A stretch of DNA of 64,000 nt from Clostridiales bacterium (GCA_015056485.1 SVGD01000001.1:195094-259093), one strand, 5' to 3'; numbered from the stretch's first letter, positions 28,041 to 36,933 are shown. Program-made: numbers and translations. Notes: generated from the sequence alone by a model not told the origin.

Positions 28041-29228
28041 TTACTCACTTGCTAAGTTGTCAAAATATCCTTGTATAAATACAACTGGTGTTCCTTTATC
28101 TCCACTTCCAGATGTTAAATCACATAAAGAACCAATTAAATCTGTTAATCTTCTTGGTGTAGTTCCTTGTGTTTGCATTGTTCCTTTTAAATCTTTATCT
28201 TTTCCTTTAATTTCTGTTACAATTGCTTGTTTTAATTCGTCTCCATGTAAACTATCAAATTTATTATCTGATAGATATTTTAATTTTAGTTCGTTAGGTG
28301 TTCCTTCTAATCCTTTTGTATATGCTGGTGATACAACTGGGTCTGCTAATTCCCAAATTCCTCCTACAGGGTCTTTAAATCCTCCATCACCATAAACCAT
28401 TACTTCTATGTTTTTACCTGTTTTTTCTTTTAAAGAAGCATGAATTGCATTTACTAATTTTTCTCCTTCTTTTGGGAACAATTTAACTTTTTCCTCAGTT
28501 GCTTTATTAGAACCTAAAAGTCCATACATAGGATTAAATCCACTTCCATTAACAGATTCATTTAATATATCATCTAATCCTAATATAGTTTGTCCACCAA
28601 CAGCTTTCAGAATTTTCTTTGTTTTTGCTCTTGTATGAATATTACATACTAAAACATCTTTGCTGTATTGTAAAATTGTTTTTATATCATTACTAAATAC
28701 AAAATCAACTTCGCAATTCTCTTCTTTTACAAGTTCTCTATAAAAATCTACCATGTTAATTCCTGTAAATGGATGTAGATAATCTTTAAATAGTTCTGAA
28801 TATTTTTGTTCTGTAATAACATCTGCTAAATTTAACCCATTCTCATCTAAGATATCTTCATCTAAAATTCCATTTCCAACTTCATCACTTGGGAAACTTA
28901 ATTGTATTGTTATATGTTTACACCCTCTAGCAATTGCTTTTAGCAATATTGAAAATCTATTTCTACTTAATATTGGATTTAATAGTCCTATATCTCCACT
29001 TGGAAATTTTGCTTTAATATCTTGTGCTATATCATCTACTGTTGCATAATTGTTTTCTGATATTGCAACTACCGCTTCAGTTATTGCAACAACATCTTTA
29101 TCTCTAAATTCAAATTTTTCATTTTCTTTTGCGTTTAATAGCGAGTCTACTACTATACTTGCTAAATCATCATTTGCTTTAATTATAGGAGTTCTTATTC
29201 CTCTTACTACTGTTCCTACACTTCTCAT
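28041..29228 (-). CDS. Coenzyme F420:L-glutamate ligase-like protein
   Basis: A 395-residue protein of the CofE-like family that occurs in many Clostridia without known F420 synthesis. Recognisable segments are MRSVGTVVRGIRTPII at the start, DVVAITEAVVA, the glycine-rich VYGDGGFKDPVGGIWELADP, and GTTPRRLTDLIGSLCDLTSGSGDKGTP near the end. No other F420 biosynthesis gene was seen in the window. The ATG at 29228 follows GAGGTG. A monocistronic unit with its own promoter and terminator. The true acceptor for glutamylation is unknown. Confidence 0.82.
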   Translation of the reverse strand: MRSVGTVVRGIRTPIIKANDDLASIVVDSLLNAKENEKFEFRDKDVVAITEAVVAISENNYATVDDIAQDIKAKFPSGDIGLLNPILSRNRFSILLKAIARGCKHITIQLSFPSDEVGNGILDEDILDENGLNLADVITEQKYSELFKDYLHPFTGINMVDFYRELVKEENCEVDFVFSNDIKTILQYSKDVLVCNIHTRAKTKKILKAVGGQTILGLDDILNESVNGSGFNPMYGLLGSNKATEEKVKLFPKEGEKLVNAIHASLKEKTGKNIEVMVYGDGGFKDPVGGIWELADPVVSPAYTKGLEGTPNELKLKYLSDNKFDSLHGDELKQAIVTEIKGKDKDLKGTMQTQGTTPRRLTDLIGSLCDLTSGSGDKGTPVVFIQGYFDNLASE

Positions 29229-29246
29229 ATACAACACCTCTTCCGC

Positions 29247-29274
29247 ATAATATAATACTACTTTTATTTTTCAA
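29247..29274 (-). promoter_or_regulatory. Promoter of the F420-ligase-like gene
   Basis: On the minus strand TTGAAA (29274-29269) and TATTAT (29252-29247) are 16 bases apart, about 20 bases upstream of the ATG. The -10 lies in CCGCATAATATAATACTACT, which is nearly repeated at 29341-29360 in front of the divergent operon. Confidence 0.5.
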
Positions 29275-29389
29275 GTGCAATAGAAATGGAAAAATTTTAT
29301 CAAAAAATTCACCATCAAACAGTAACCATATAATATTTTCCGCATATTATATTACTACGTACATATATTTTATTATAGAGGTGATTTTT

Positions 29390-29542
29390 TTGAATAACTT
29401 AGATATGGCTAACTTGTTAAAGATGCTATCAAAAATGGATAAAAAGGATTTAGAACAAGGCCTTGCTAAGGCTAATGAAATATTAAAAACAAAAAATAAA
29501 AATGAAATAATAAATGAAATTAATAAAAATAATTTAAAGTAA
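29390..29542 (+). CDS. Very small protein, first gene of a three-gene unit
   Basis: A 50-residue protein that begins at a TTG (29390) eight bases after AGAGGTG. It is charged and helical (MLSKMDKKDLEQGLAKANEI) and ends in an Asn/Lys-rich tail. No family was recognised. It is followed after 18 bases by another TTG-start gene. The block lies opposite the F420-ligase-like gene and may be sporulation-controlled: AC (29325-29326) with CATATTATA 16 bases on fits a sigma-K pattern, though in such AT-rich DNA this is weak. Confidence 0.5.
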   Translation: MNNLDMANLLKMLSKMDKKDLEQGLAKANEILKTKNKNEIINEINKNNLK

Positions 29543-29560
29543 TTATAGAAAGGGTATATT

Positions 29561-29929
29561 TTGAACGATAATAATTTTTCCGAACTATTTGAAAAATTTA
29601 ATATTGATAAGAATTCTATTTCTCCTGATATGATTAATAATTTATTAGGTATGCTAAATAATACTAACGTTGCCGAGGAAGAAACTCATAAAGAACAATC
29701 TTCTTCAAATAACATTGACTTTGAAAATATTCTAAAAATGAAATCTATTATTGAAAAAATGAATTCAAGGGAAGACCCTCGTTCGAATCTTTTATTGTCT
29801 CTAAAGCCTTATTTAAAAGAAAGTAGACAAGGCAAAGTCGACCAATACATACAGCTATTAAACATGAGCAAAATTTTAGAAGTATTTCCTTTTATGGGTG
29901 GTGACAAGAAAAATGATGGAGAACTTTAG
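29561..29929 (+). CDS. Small acidic hypothetical protein
   Basis: A 122-residue protein starting at TTG 29561, preceded by GAAAGGG. It is mostly helical (FSELFEKFNIDKNSI, INNLLGMLNN) and ends in LKPYLKESRQGKVDQYIQLL, a pattern seen in small clostridial proteins of unknown role that travel with similar membrane peptides. No catalytic motif or membrane span. The next gene overlaps its 3' end by 17 bases, so translation is probably coupled. Confidence 0.6.
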   Translation: MNDNNFSELFEKFNIDKNSISPDMINNLLGMLNNTNVAEEETHKEQSSSNNIDFENILKMKSIIEKMNSREDPRSNLLLSLKPYLKESRQGKVDQYIQLLNMSKILEVFPFMGGDKKNDGEL

Positions 29930-30089
29930 TTTACCTCTTCTCAACTCTAGTTTCGACGGCATTGAGATTTTCGGTATAAAACTTGGAACAGATGATATTT
30001 TAATAATTTGTCTTCTTTTTTTCTTATACAATGAAGGTGTTCAAGACCAGTTATTATTTATGTGTTTAATTATGTTGTTACTATCTTAA
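29913..30089 (+). CDS. Small double-span membrane peptide
   Basis: A 58-residue peptide starting at ATG 29913 (a second ATG follows at once). GGTGGTG lies upstream inside the preceding gene. The second half, ILIICLLFFLYNEGVQDQLLFMCLIMLLLS, forms a hairpin of two short membrane segments split by the acidic NEGVQDQ turn. Similar peptides occur in Clostridia near spore genes, but none has a known function. It ends just before a strong two-way terminator. Confidence 0.6.
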   Translation: MMENFSLPLLNSSFDGIEIFGIKLGTDDILIICLLFFLYNEGVQDQLLFMCLIMLLLS

Positions 30090-30092
30090 AAA

Positions 30093-30171
30093 GACTTTTA
30101 GGGACAGGTCAAAAAATTATCTTAAAAAAATTCTTTTGTTAAGATGATTTTTTGACCTGTCCCTAAAAGTC
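30093..30171. terminator. Long near-perfect inverted repeat between convergent genes
   Basis: A 33-base arm (30093-30125, containing TTTTAGGGACAGGTC) pairs with 30139-30171 with one mismatch across a 13-base loop. It lies between the stops of the small operon and of minC and can terminate both. The ends resemble the GGGACAGGTC-type dispersed repeats common in Clostridia. Confidence 0.75.
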
Positions 30172-30177
30172 CTTACT

Positions 30178-30789
30178 CTATTCTAATATAATCTCGTCTT
30201 TATCAACAAATACATATTTATATGTGTTGTTTTCTACTTCTTCTTTTTCTATTTCTTTTACAATGTTTGCTATTCTTATTTGTGGACATTCTAATTTATT
30301 TGTAGCAATTATAGCCATTTTATTTCCTTTTGCTCCTGCATGAGCTAATCCTCTTAATGCTCCTAAAACAACAATATTTTCTCCCGCGATTACTTCTGCT
30401 CCTCCATTGACATCTCCTAATACAACTAAGCTTCCTTCAAATTCGATTTTCTGTCCTGACCTAACACTACCTTTATAAAATTTAGTATCAGAATTTTTTA
30501 TTTCTTGTTCGAATGCTTTTTTTATTCCATGTAAACCTAATTCATTTGGGCTCTCGAATTCTATATCAACATTAATTTCGTTTTTTATAATCATTTTTAT
30601 CTCTTCAATTTCTTTATTTTTTAGTATTTTTCCTGTAACTTTGATTGGATTTTTTTCTTCTTTGTATAATTTTTTTAGAGCTGGTATTTTTTTATTTAAA
30701 CATTCGATTATCTCTTTATATTCAGCCCCTTCACTTATTCTAATCATTATCGTATCTTTTTTCATACTTATTCCTACTGGATTTCTCAA
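30178..30789 (-). CDS. minC: Septum site-determining protein MinC
   Basis: A 203-residue FtsZ-assembly inhibitor. The variable N-terminal domain (1-95) is followed by the right-handed beta-helix domain (about 105-190): GSVRSGQKIEFEGSLVVLGDVNGGAEVIAGENIVVLGALRGLAHAGA. The start is a TTG at 30789, eight bases after AGGAGG. It follows mrdA by 31 bases; minD, usually next, is replaced by convergent unrelated genes. Confidence 0.93.
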   Translation of the reverse strand: MRNPVGISMKKDTIMIRISEGAEYKEIIECLNKKIPALKKLYKEEKNPIKVTGKILKNKEIEEIKMIIKNEINVDIEFESPNELGLHGIKKAFEQEIKNSDTKFYKGSVRSGQKIEFEGSLVVLGDVNGGAEVIAGENIVVLGALRGLAHAGAKGNKMAIIATNKLECPQIRIANIVKEIEKEEVENNTYKYVFVDKDEIILE

Positions 30790-30820
30790 TTTGTCTTCCT
30801 CCTTATATTTCTATATTACA

Positions 30821-32884
30821 TTAATATATTGTTCTATTCTCATTTATTTCTTCCGATATTCCAAAATATGCTTCCATGATTTCTCTAGCAACTTCTGCTG
30901 TATAATATCCATGTCCCCCATTTTCAACTGAAACTATTATTGCAATTTCAGGCTCGTTATATGGTGCAAATCCTGCAAACCATGCATTTGTTTTTTTACC
31001 AGCTTCTGATGAACCAGTTTTCCCACCTATTTCAATTTCAAAATCTTTAAATACTGAATATGCTGTTCCTCCAGTTTCTGTTGTAACAGATTTCATTCCT
31101 TCTAATATTGCATTTAAATTTTCTTCCTTTATTTTCAAATCCTTAACTTCTTTTTCTTTAATTCCTAATCTCTCATTTATATAATCGTCTATATCTTCTG
31201 TATTTATTTTTCTTCCATTATTTTTTGTAATTTCCTTGACTATTGTTACATCTATATCTTTTCCGCCATTTACAAGCATCGCTATATATTTAGCTAGTTG
31301 AATTGGAGTAAAGTTATTTTCGCCTTGTCCAATAATAGCAGATAAAGTATTGCCTGGATACCATGTTTGCCCTGTTTTATTATATAATGTTTTTCCAGCT
31401 AGAGTTCCTTGTACTTCACCTGGCAATTCAATATTTGTTTTTTGACCTAATCCAAAATAAGTTGCATACCTTTCGAGTTCCTCCACACCCATTCTATTAC
31501 TAACTTCATAAAAATAGTAATTACAAGAATGTTTTATAGCTTCTGATACATTTACATATCCATGACCTCTTCCATAATCAGTATAATACCAACATTTCGG
31601 ATTATATCCTCCACCTGCATGATAAATACCTGTATCATTTATTTGTTCTTCTATTGTAATATTATTTGTTTCTAGCCCTGCTACAGCAGATACCATTTTA
31701 AAAATTGACCCCGGCGCATATGCACTTTGCAGAGTTCTATTTATCAGAGCACTTTCTCCTGATGTATATTCCTCCCATTTAGAACTACTTATACCATCCA
31801 AGAATAATTCCGGTTCATAATCAGGATAACTACACATTGCTAAAACTTCTCCTGTTTTCACATCTAAAACAACTACACTTCCTGCATTAGCTTCGTAAGC
31901 TTTTCCAAATCCGCCATTATTTATTTTCTCTAAATTTTCTTTTAATGATTTCTCAGCAGCTTCCTGTAATTTTGAGTCTATTGTAAGTGCAACATCATTT
32001 CCTGCTAACGCCTCCTTAGTTACATATTCTGCTGTTGTTGTCCCATCAACAGACATATCTATTTGTTTTAGTCCATCTTCTCCTTTTAAATATTTTTCAA
32101 AAGCATATTCAACTCCTGTTTTCCCTATATAATCATGTATTGAATACCCTTCATTTTTTTTATACTCTTCTTCGTTTATTTTTCCTACATATCCTATAAT
32201 ATGTGATGCTAAGCTACCCAATTGATATTTCCTTTTAGCAGTCGTTTCTATTGAAATTCCTGGAAAACTTGCATTTTTTTCTTCTATTTCAGCAACGCTC
32301 TCAACACTAATACTATTAGATATAGTATAAGCTTTCATAGTACTATAACCATCTTTTTCAATTCCATATCTTATACCAATAATTTTTCTAATTGTATTTT
32401 TATCATCACTTTGAATTTCATATTTCTCTTTAAATTTATTTATTACTTCTTCTTCAGTTAAACCTTTTTCCAATTCATTTTCTTCTAACCAATTATTCAA
32501 CTTTTCTTCAGAAGAAAAAGTAAATTTAAAATTTTCTTTTTCTATAGGAAATGAATCTCTGTATTTATCCTGGTTTTTTTCTAAAATATTTATAATATTT
32601 AAAAGCGTATTATTTAATGTTTCTGTGGAGATTTTACTTTTATATAACTGTAATTCATAATTAGTTACAGTTCCAGCTATTATATTGCCATTTCTATCAG
32701 TTATATTTCCTCTTGCAGCTGTTATTCTTGTTTCTCTTGTAAGCCTTGTACTTGATGTTTCTAAATATTCTTCTCCGTGGATTATTTGAAGATTAAATAA
32801 TTGTAGAATTAAAATTATTCCTATTAAATACACAAGAACTATTAATATATTAAATCTTACATTCCTTTCGTCTATTTTTTTCAC
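30821..32884 (-). CDS. mrdA: Penicillin-binding protein 2 (elongasome transpeptidase)
   Basis: A 687-residue class B PBP. One N-terminal membrane span, then a dimerisation domain (AARGNITDRNGNIIAG), then the transpeptidase domain with SxxK as APGSIFKM (Ser near 391), SxN as SCN, and KTG as GGKTGSSEAG near 625. With MreD upstream it belongs to the rod elongation complex. The start is probably the GTG at 32884; AAAGGTGG directly abuts it, an unusually short spacing. It lies nine bases after mreD. Confidence 0.95.
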   Translation of the reverse strand: MKKIDERNVRFNILIVLVYLIGIILILQLFNLQIIHGEEYLETSSTRLTRETRITAARGNITDRNGNIIAGTVTNYELQLYKSKISTETLNNTLLNIINILEKNQDKYRDSFPIEKENFKFTFSSEEKLNNWLEENELEKGLTEEEVINKFKEKYEIQSDDKNTIRKIIGIRYGIEKDGYSTMKAYTISNSISVESVAEIEEKNASFPGISIETTAKRKYQLGSLASHIIGYVGKINEEEYKKNEGYSIHDYIGKTGVEYAFEKYLKGEDGLKQIDMSVDGTTTAEYVTKEALAGNDVALTIDSKLQEAAEKSLKENLEKINNGGFGKAYEANAGSVVVLDVKTGEVLAMCSYPDYEPELFLDGISSSKWEEYTSGESALINRTLQSAYAPGSIFKMVSAVAGLETNNITIEEQINDTGIYHAGGGYNPKCWYYTDYGRGHGYVNVSEAIKHSCNYYFYEVSNRMGVEELERYATYFGLGQKTNIELPGEVQGTLAGKTLYNKTGQTWYPGNTLSAIIGQGENNFTPIQLAKYIAMLVNGGKDIDVTIVKEITKNNGRKINTEDIDDYINERLGIKEKEVKDLKIKEENLNAILEGMKSVTTETGGTAYSVFKDFEIEIGGKTGSSEAGKKTNAWFAGFAPYNEPEIAIIVSVENGGHGYYTAEVAREIMEAYFGISEEINENRTIY

Positions 32885-32893
32885 CCACCTTTG

Positions 32894-33427
32894 TTAGAAA
32901 TACTTTGTTAAAATCTTATCTTCTGTAAATCTATTTTCAATCCTGTTGCCAAATTTTTGTATTAGTGGATATAAAATAATTATTAATATTGCATTATAAA
33001 TTATTTCTATAGATACTATTTTTAAAAATGCCAATATCTCAATATTTGCGTTCAATATAATTATTCTTAAAATATATACTATAATTTCACAAATAAACGT
33101 CATTGCAATTGATATTATTGTAATTGTAATTCTACTTTCTTTTGAAAAATTTTTAACAAAAAGTATTCCTCCTATTGAAGCTATTAATAACATTATCGCA
33201 TTTATTCCAATTATATCTGAATAAAAGAAATCTAAAAGTAATCCTAGAAATACACAAATAAAAGGAGTATATAATTTATTTAAATATAATCCTAAAAAAA
33301 GAGCTAGAATTATAAATAAATTTGGTTCTACTCCTGCTATTGTAAAAGTACTAAATACTCTTGACTGAAAAAAATATAAACAGAAAAATATTATAAATAT
33401 TGTTATTATCGCAAAAGTTTTTTTCAC
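32894..33427 (-). CDS. mreD: Rod shape-determining protein MreD
   Basis: A 177-residue membrane protein with about five spans. VEPNLFIILALFLGLYLN and CVFLGLLLDFFYSDIIGINAIMLL fit MreD. It starts at a GTG (33427) after AAAGGAG and leads the mreD-mrdA-minC unit. Its usual partners mreB and mreC lie 12 kb away at 45.4-47.3 kb in the same orientation, so the ancestral cluster has been split. Confidence 0.88.
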   Translation of the reverse strand: MKKTFAIITIFIIFFCLYFFQSRVFSTFTIAGVEPNLFIILALFLGLYLNKLYTPFICVFLGLLLDFFYSDIIGINAIMLLIASIGGILFVKNFSKESRITITIISIAMTFICEIIVYILRIIILNANIEILAFLKIVSIEIIYNAILIIILYPLIQKFGNRIENRFTEDKILTKYF

Positions 33428-33523
33428 TTAAATCTCCTTTACGTTGTTTTGAGATATTTTATAATATTTTATGTAAAATTTCAAGTGTATATATTTAAAT
33501 TAAATTATATTAAAATTAATTAT

Positions 33524-33583
33524 GTAGGAGAGAACTTCATTCTCCCGTGCTTCGAAGGCGGGCGAACACTGTTCGCCCCTACA
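33524..33583. repeat. Composite intergenic repeat with GAGAACTTCATTCTC hairpin
   Basis: GTAGGAGAGAACTTCATTCTCC is followed by GTGCTTCGAAGGC and GGGCGAACACTGTTCGCCC, then CTACA. It has the same end as the other family members but different cores. Confidence 0.75.
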
Positions 33584-33626
33584 ACATATATTTATTTTCA
33601 CCTTTATATATATAAATACCTCTATA

Positions 33627-34487
33627 TTATATTTTTAGAAAAAAATCTAAAACTATACCTGAAATTACTCCTATTGCATATAAGATTCCAATAATTTTTA
33701 TATTCTCTTTTATATTTTTATTTACTCTAAATAGAACTACTAAACTTATACCTGAATTTACTAAAAGTCCTGCGAGCATAGTTGCTAAATTTATAACTCC
33801 ACTAATATATAATTCTGTTATAATTACAGATGAAGCACAATTTGGTATTAGCCCAACTAATCCTACAATTATTGGTCCCAAAAATGATTTGTTAAGTATT
33901 AAACCAGCAATATTATCTTCTCCAATTAGTTCAATTACTATATTTAAAATTAATGAGAAAATTACAATATAAAGCATAACACTTAAAGTGTGTTTTATAG
34001 CTGATTTTAATATTCCATTTTCGCAGTGGCAATGCTCATGTTCACAAAGACTTTCTATTTTAGCTTCTTCCTTTTTCTTCTTTAATAGTCTTATGCAAAA
34101 ATCAATTGCAAAACCTGCAATAATTCCTATTAAAACTTTTATACTTAAGATTTTTATTATTAAACCTATGCTCATTCCATTAGAAATTAATAATGGCAAC
34201 ATTTCATCAGATGTAGAAAGATAAATTGCAATTAAAGTCCCTAAAGTAATAATTCTTCCCGCATATAAATTTGTTGCTGACACTGAAAATCCACATTGAG
34301 GAACAGCTCCTAATAGTCCCCCTAATAATGGTCCATAATTTCCAGCTCTTTCAACTATTTTTTTCGTTTTATTATTCATTTTATGTTCTAAGTATTCCAT
34401 TACTAGATAAGTTAAAAATAAAAATGGTAATATTTTCAATGAATCTAATAATGTATGTTCTAAAACATGAAGAATATCATGAATCAT
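33627..34487 (-). CDS. Putative heavy-metal/manganese exporter (ArsP_2-like)
   Basis: A 286-residue polytopic membrane protein of the family often annotated as arsenic efflux or putative manganese transporter. Two related halves each carry a P-x-C loop: GAVPQCGFSVSA and GLIPNCASSVIIT, the likely metal sites. A cytoplasmic loop is Cys/His-rich (CEHEHCHCENG), fit for metal sensing. About eight to ten spans. ATG 34487 follows TGGAGG. It has a strong promoter of its own (34535-34563). Substrate not provable from sequence. Confidence 0.82.
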   Translation of the reverse strand: MIHDILHVLEHTLLDSLKILPFLFLTYLVMEYLEHKMNNKTKKIVERAGNYGPLLGGLLGAVPQCGFSVSATNLYAGRIITLGTLIAIYLSTSDEMLPLLISNGMSIGLIIKILSIKVLIGIIAGFAIDFCIRLLKKKKEEAKIESLCEHEHCHCENGILKSAIKHTLSVMLYIVIFSLILNIVIELIGEDNIAGLILNKSFLGPIIVGLVGLIPNCASSVIITELYISGVINLATMLAGLLVNSGISLVVLFRVNKNIKENIKIIGILYAIGVISGIVLDFFLKI

Positions 34488-34534
34488 ATATTTTCCTCCA
34501 AAATATAATCTACTTCTAAATTTATTAGATAAAT

Positions 34535-34563
34535 ATATTATTATTTTTTTATTAAAATGTCAA
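34535..34563 (-). promoter_or_regulatory. Sigma-A promoter of the metal exporter gene
   Basis: On the minus strand TTGACA (34563-34558) and TAATAT (34540-34535) are 17 bases apart, about 48 bases before the ATG. Confidence 0.72.
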
Positions 34564-34597
34564 GAAATTGGTGTTTGTATTTAATTATTTATACCTA

Positions 34598-34622
34598 CGG
34601 ACGGCTACTAGCCGCCCCTACA
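34598..34622. repeat. GGACGGCT-type intergenic palindrome
   Basis: CGGACGGCTA, CTAGCCGCCC, CTACA. It is nearly identical to the unit at 58413 and lies between trmL and the metal exporter promoter. Confidence 0.8.
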
Positions 34623-34634
34623 TTATTTTATAAC

Positions 34635-35138
34635 CTATTCATTTATAAAATAATTGCTTGTCTCTTGTAGATTTTCAAAATTCGTTTGTCTTAATATTTC
34701 ATATGCTACTATTGCTACTGAATTTGATAAATTTAGTGACCTAAAATTTTCTCTCATAGGAATTCTTATTGTTTTTTCTAAATTTTCTTGTAATATATCT
34801 TCTGGTAAGCCCTTAGTTTCTTTTCCAAATAATATAAATATTTCATCAAATTCATTGTACTTTACATCGGAATAACAGTGTTGACCTTTTGTTGTTGCAA
34901 AAAACATATTATTTTCCTTTGGTGTATATTTATTCAAAAATTCCTCAAAAGACTCATGAATTTCCATATCTAGTTTGTCCCAATAATCTAAACCAGCCCT
35001 TTTTAAATATTTATCTGATATATCAAACCCTAAAGGTTTTACTAAATGCATTTTCGCTCCTATTATTGCACATGTTCTTGCAATATTTCCTGTATTTTGT
35101 GGTATTTCTGGTTCTACCATAACAATATGTATTTTCAT
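34635..35138 (-). CDS. trmL: tRNA (cytidine/uridine-2'-O-)-methyltransferase TrmL
   Basis: A 167-residue SPOUT methyltransferase modifying position 34 of leucine tRNAs. PEIPQNTGNIARTCA at the start, LFGKETKGLP and the knotted SAM-binding end IPMRENFRSLNLSNSVAI match the family at its usual length. ATG 35138 follows AGGAGG. Monocistronic, bounded upstream by the terminator at 35156-35188. Confidence 0.94.
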   Translation of the reverse strand: MKIHIVMVEPEIPQNTGNIARTCAIIGAKMHLVKPLGFDISDKYLKRAGLDYWDKLDMEIHESFEEFLNKYTPKENNMFFATTKGQHCYSDVKYNEFDEIFILFGKETKGLPEDILQENLEKTIRIPMRENFRSLNLSNSVAIVAYEILRQTNFENLQETSNYFINE

Positions 35139-35155
35139 TTTTCCTCCTATATATG

Positions 35156-35188
35156 AAAAAAAGATATATTTATAATATACCTTTTTTT
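35156..35188. terminator. Hairpin terminator after the M15-like gene
   Basis: AAAAAAAG-A-TATATT pairs with AATATA-C-CTTTTTTT across TAT, with a single mismatch. It lies 18 bases past the stop of the peptidase gene. Confidence 0.7.
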
Positions 35189-35205
35189 ACTATTTGTCTA
35201 TTATT

Positions 35206-35887
35206 TTAATCAATTGTTGTACTTGTTCTTCCTGTTCCAACCACATCTTCTTGTAGTGAACGCCAAGTATTGCAACCTACTATTCCATCTGCTGATAATC
35301 CTCTTGAACGTTGATAATTTCTTACCGCTTCTTGTGTTCTTGCCCCAAATATTCCATCTAACCCACCTGTATTATATCCTAAAGTATTTAAGTCATCTTG
35401 TGCTATTAGTACATATGTGCTTATACTTCCTCTTCTAATTAGCGGGTATCCTGCAGTTCCACAAGCTGGTCTCCCAAATCTTTTATCAAAATGAACCCAT
35501 GTAGGTGTAAGATATGCTGGTTCTACATAGCTCCAAACTCCGAGAATTTACCGCTGTATTTCTTAATCTATTTCTTTCACTATTACTTAATGCTTGCCCA
35601 GCGTCAAATGCGACTCCTGCATAGTGCTGACTTTGTGTTCCATGTCCACCTTCCCATGGTCTTTTGAAAGCAAATCCAACTGGTATAGGGCCTCCAAATA
35701 AATTTCTTGTTGTATTAAAACTTTGCATCGCCCTTTTTGTTGTCCATAAAGTTGGACTTCCACTTGAACCTCTAAATTCTCCTACTGTCAAAGTTCTATT
35801 TGCATTATACGGCATCGCTTCATTTTCGCCTCTATAATATGTTTCCATTCTATCTGAATCATTATTAAAAACTAATATCTTAGCCAT
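35206..35887 (-). CDS. M15-like D,D-peptidase with peptidoglycan-binding domain, +1 shift at an in-frame CGG
   Basis: Reads as 226 residues if one base is skipped. The first frame (from ATG 35887, good GGAGG site) has QSQHYAGVAFDAG, an M15-type SxHxxGxAxD zinc motif, and reaches NTAVNS before CGG at 35540-35542. That frame stops 21 codons later. Skipping the C gives GVWSYVEPAYLTPTWVHFDKR, supplying the second zinc motif WVHFD, then a peptidoglycan-binding domain (LNTLGYNTGGLDGIFGARTQEAV) and a stop at 35206. No signal peptide, so perhaps a spore or lysis enzyme. Either CGGA is read as glycine, or this is a pseudogene or sequence error. Confidence 0.7.
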
Positions 35888-35971
35888 AAAAAAACCTCCA
35901 TAAAATATTTACTATTTATATTTTATGAAGATTTATAAATTTTTGTTACATTATATTTTTTCATATTTAAT

Positions 35972-36933
35972 TTAGCGACTTCTATGATTTTTTTTACCAA
36001 GTTCGTTTCTATGCGCTTTAATTAAATCCATTATTGCTGAATTAACTTTCTTCTGCTTATTAATTAAACTAATTATATCTCCAACTAATTGATGTTCTCC
36101 AACTATTACCTCAGCATTTGTACCATTAAAGTCATATTCTTTTGTTGCAAATGAATTACCTTCAAAATCACACATTATTAATCCATTTTCATTTGAAAAA
36201 GCATATAATAAAGGAAGTTCATGCATCTTTTTTCCGTTTAGCTAAATATCCATCTCTTACCCTCATACCTACCATAGAATAATCAAATCCACTACATCCA
36301 CAATCCAACATAACATATTTTTTTTCTACTTCCTCAAAAATTGATGGTAAGATTCTAATATCTTTATCTACGTTTTTGGCATATCCTGTACCTTTTTTGT
36401 TATTACATACATAATCTGTAGCTAATGTTAAAGTTAAATTTGTATTATCATTAATATTATCTTGAGAACTTTTTACTAGTTCCCCTTGTAATGTATACTC
36501 TTCTACTCTTCCAAGTCCTTTCTCAGTAAAAAAAATTCTTCTTGTAGAATAATCAATATATGCCGCATGGCTATAATGTGAAAATTTATAATTATCTCCG
36601 TGATTTATTTTTACCATCAAAAATCACTATTATTGAGCCATATGGTAATAATCCATTTCCTACTCTTAAATTATTAGTTCCATCTATGTCGTCTATAACA
36701 ATATAATAATCTTCTTCACCTTCTTGAAAATTTCTTTGTTTTCCTTGTTCTTCACTCTCAACAATGATATTAGATGTTTGTCCTAATAACTCTCTTATCA
36801 TTAAATTACCAATCTCAATATCTCCTTGTGTTACAACATCAGATTTTTCTCCAATAACTCTTTTATTAATATCTTTCATATCATCAGCCAGTTGTGCTGC
36901 TAAAATTAATGTACTTATTATTTTATTTTTCAT
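35972..36933 (-). CDS. Inositol monophosphatase-like protein, two +1 shifts at in-frame CGG codons
   Basis: Three overlapping frames join into one 319-residue IMPase-family protein. The first has VESEEQ and the metal motif DDIDGTNNL and reaches NKS before CGG (36598-36600); skipping C gives GDNYKFSHYSHAAYID. The second has CGCSGFDYSMVGMRVRDGYLAK before CGG (36234-36236); skipping C gives GKKMHELPLLYAFSNENGLI, the usual C-terminal region. The total length minus two bases is a multiple of three. Substrate unknown; the family dephosphorylates sugar or inositol phosphates with Mg2+. Both joints are C before GGA. Pseudogene or error are the alternatives. Confidence 0.68.

Noticed and set aside
29247..29360. 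Hairpin hiding the F420-ligase-like ribosome site, as for murA
   Set aside because: The same GAGGTG site is present but no upstream CACCT arm pairs with it.
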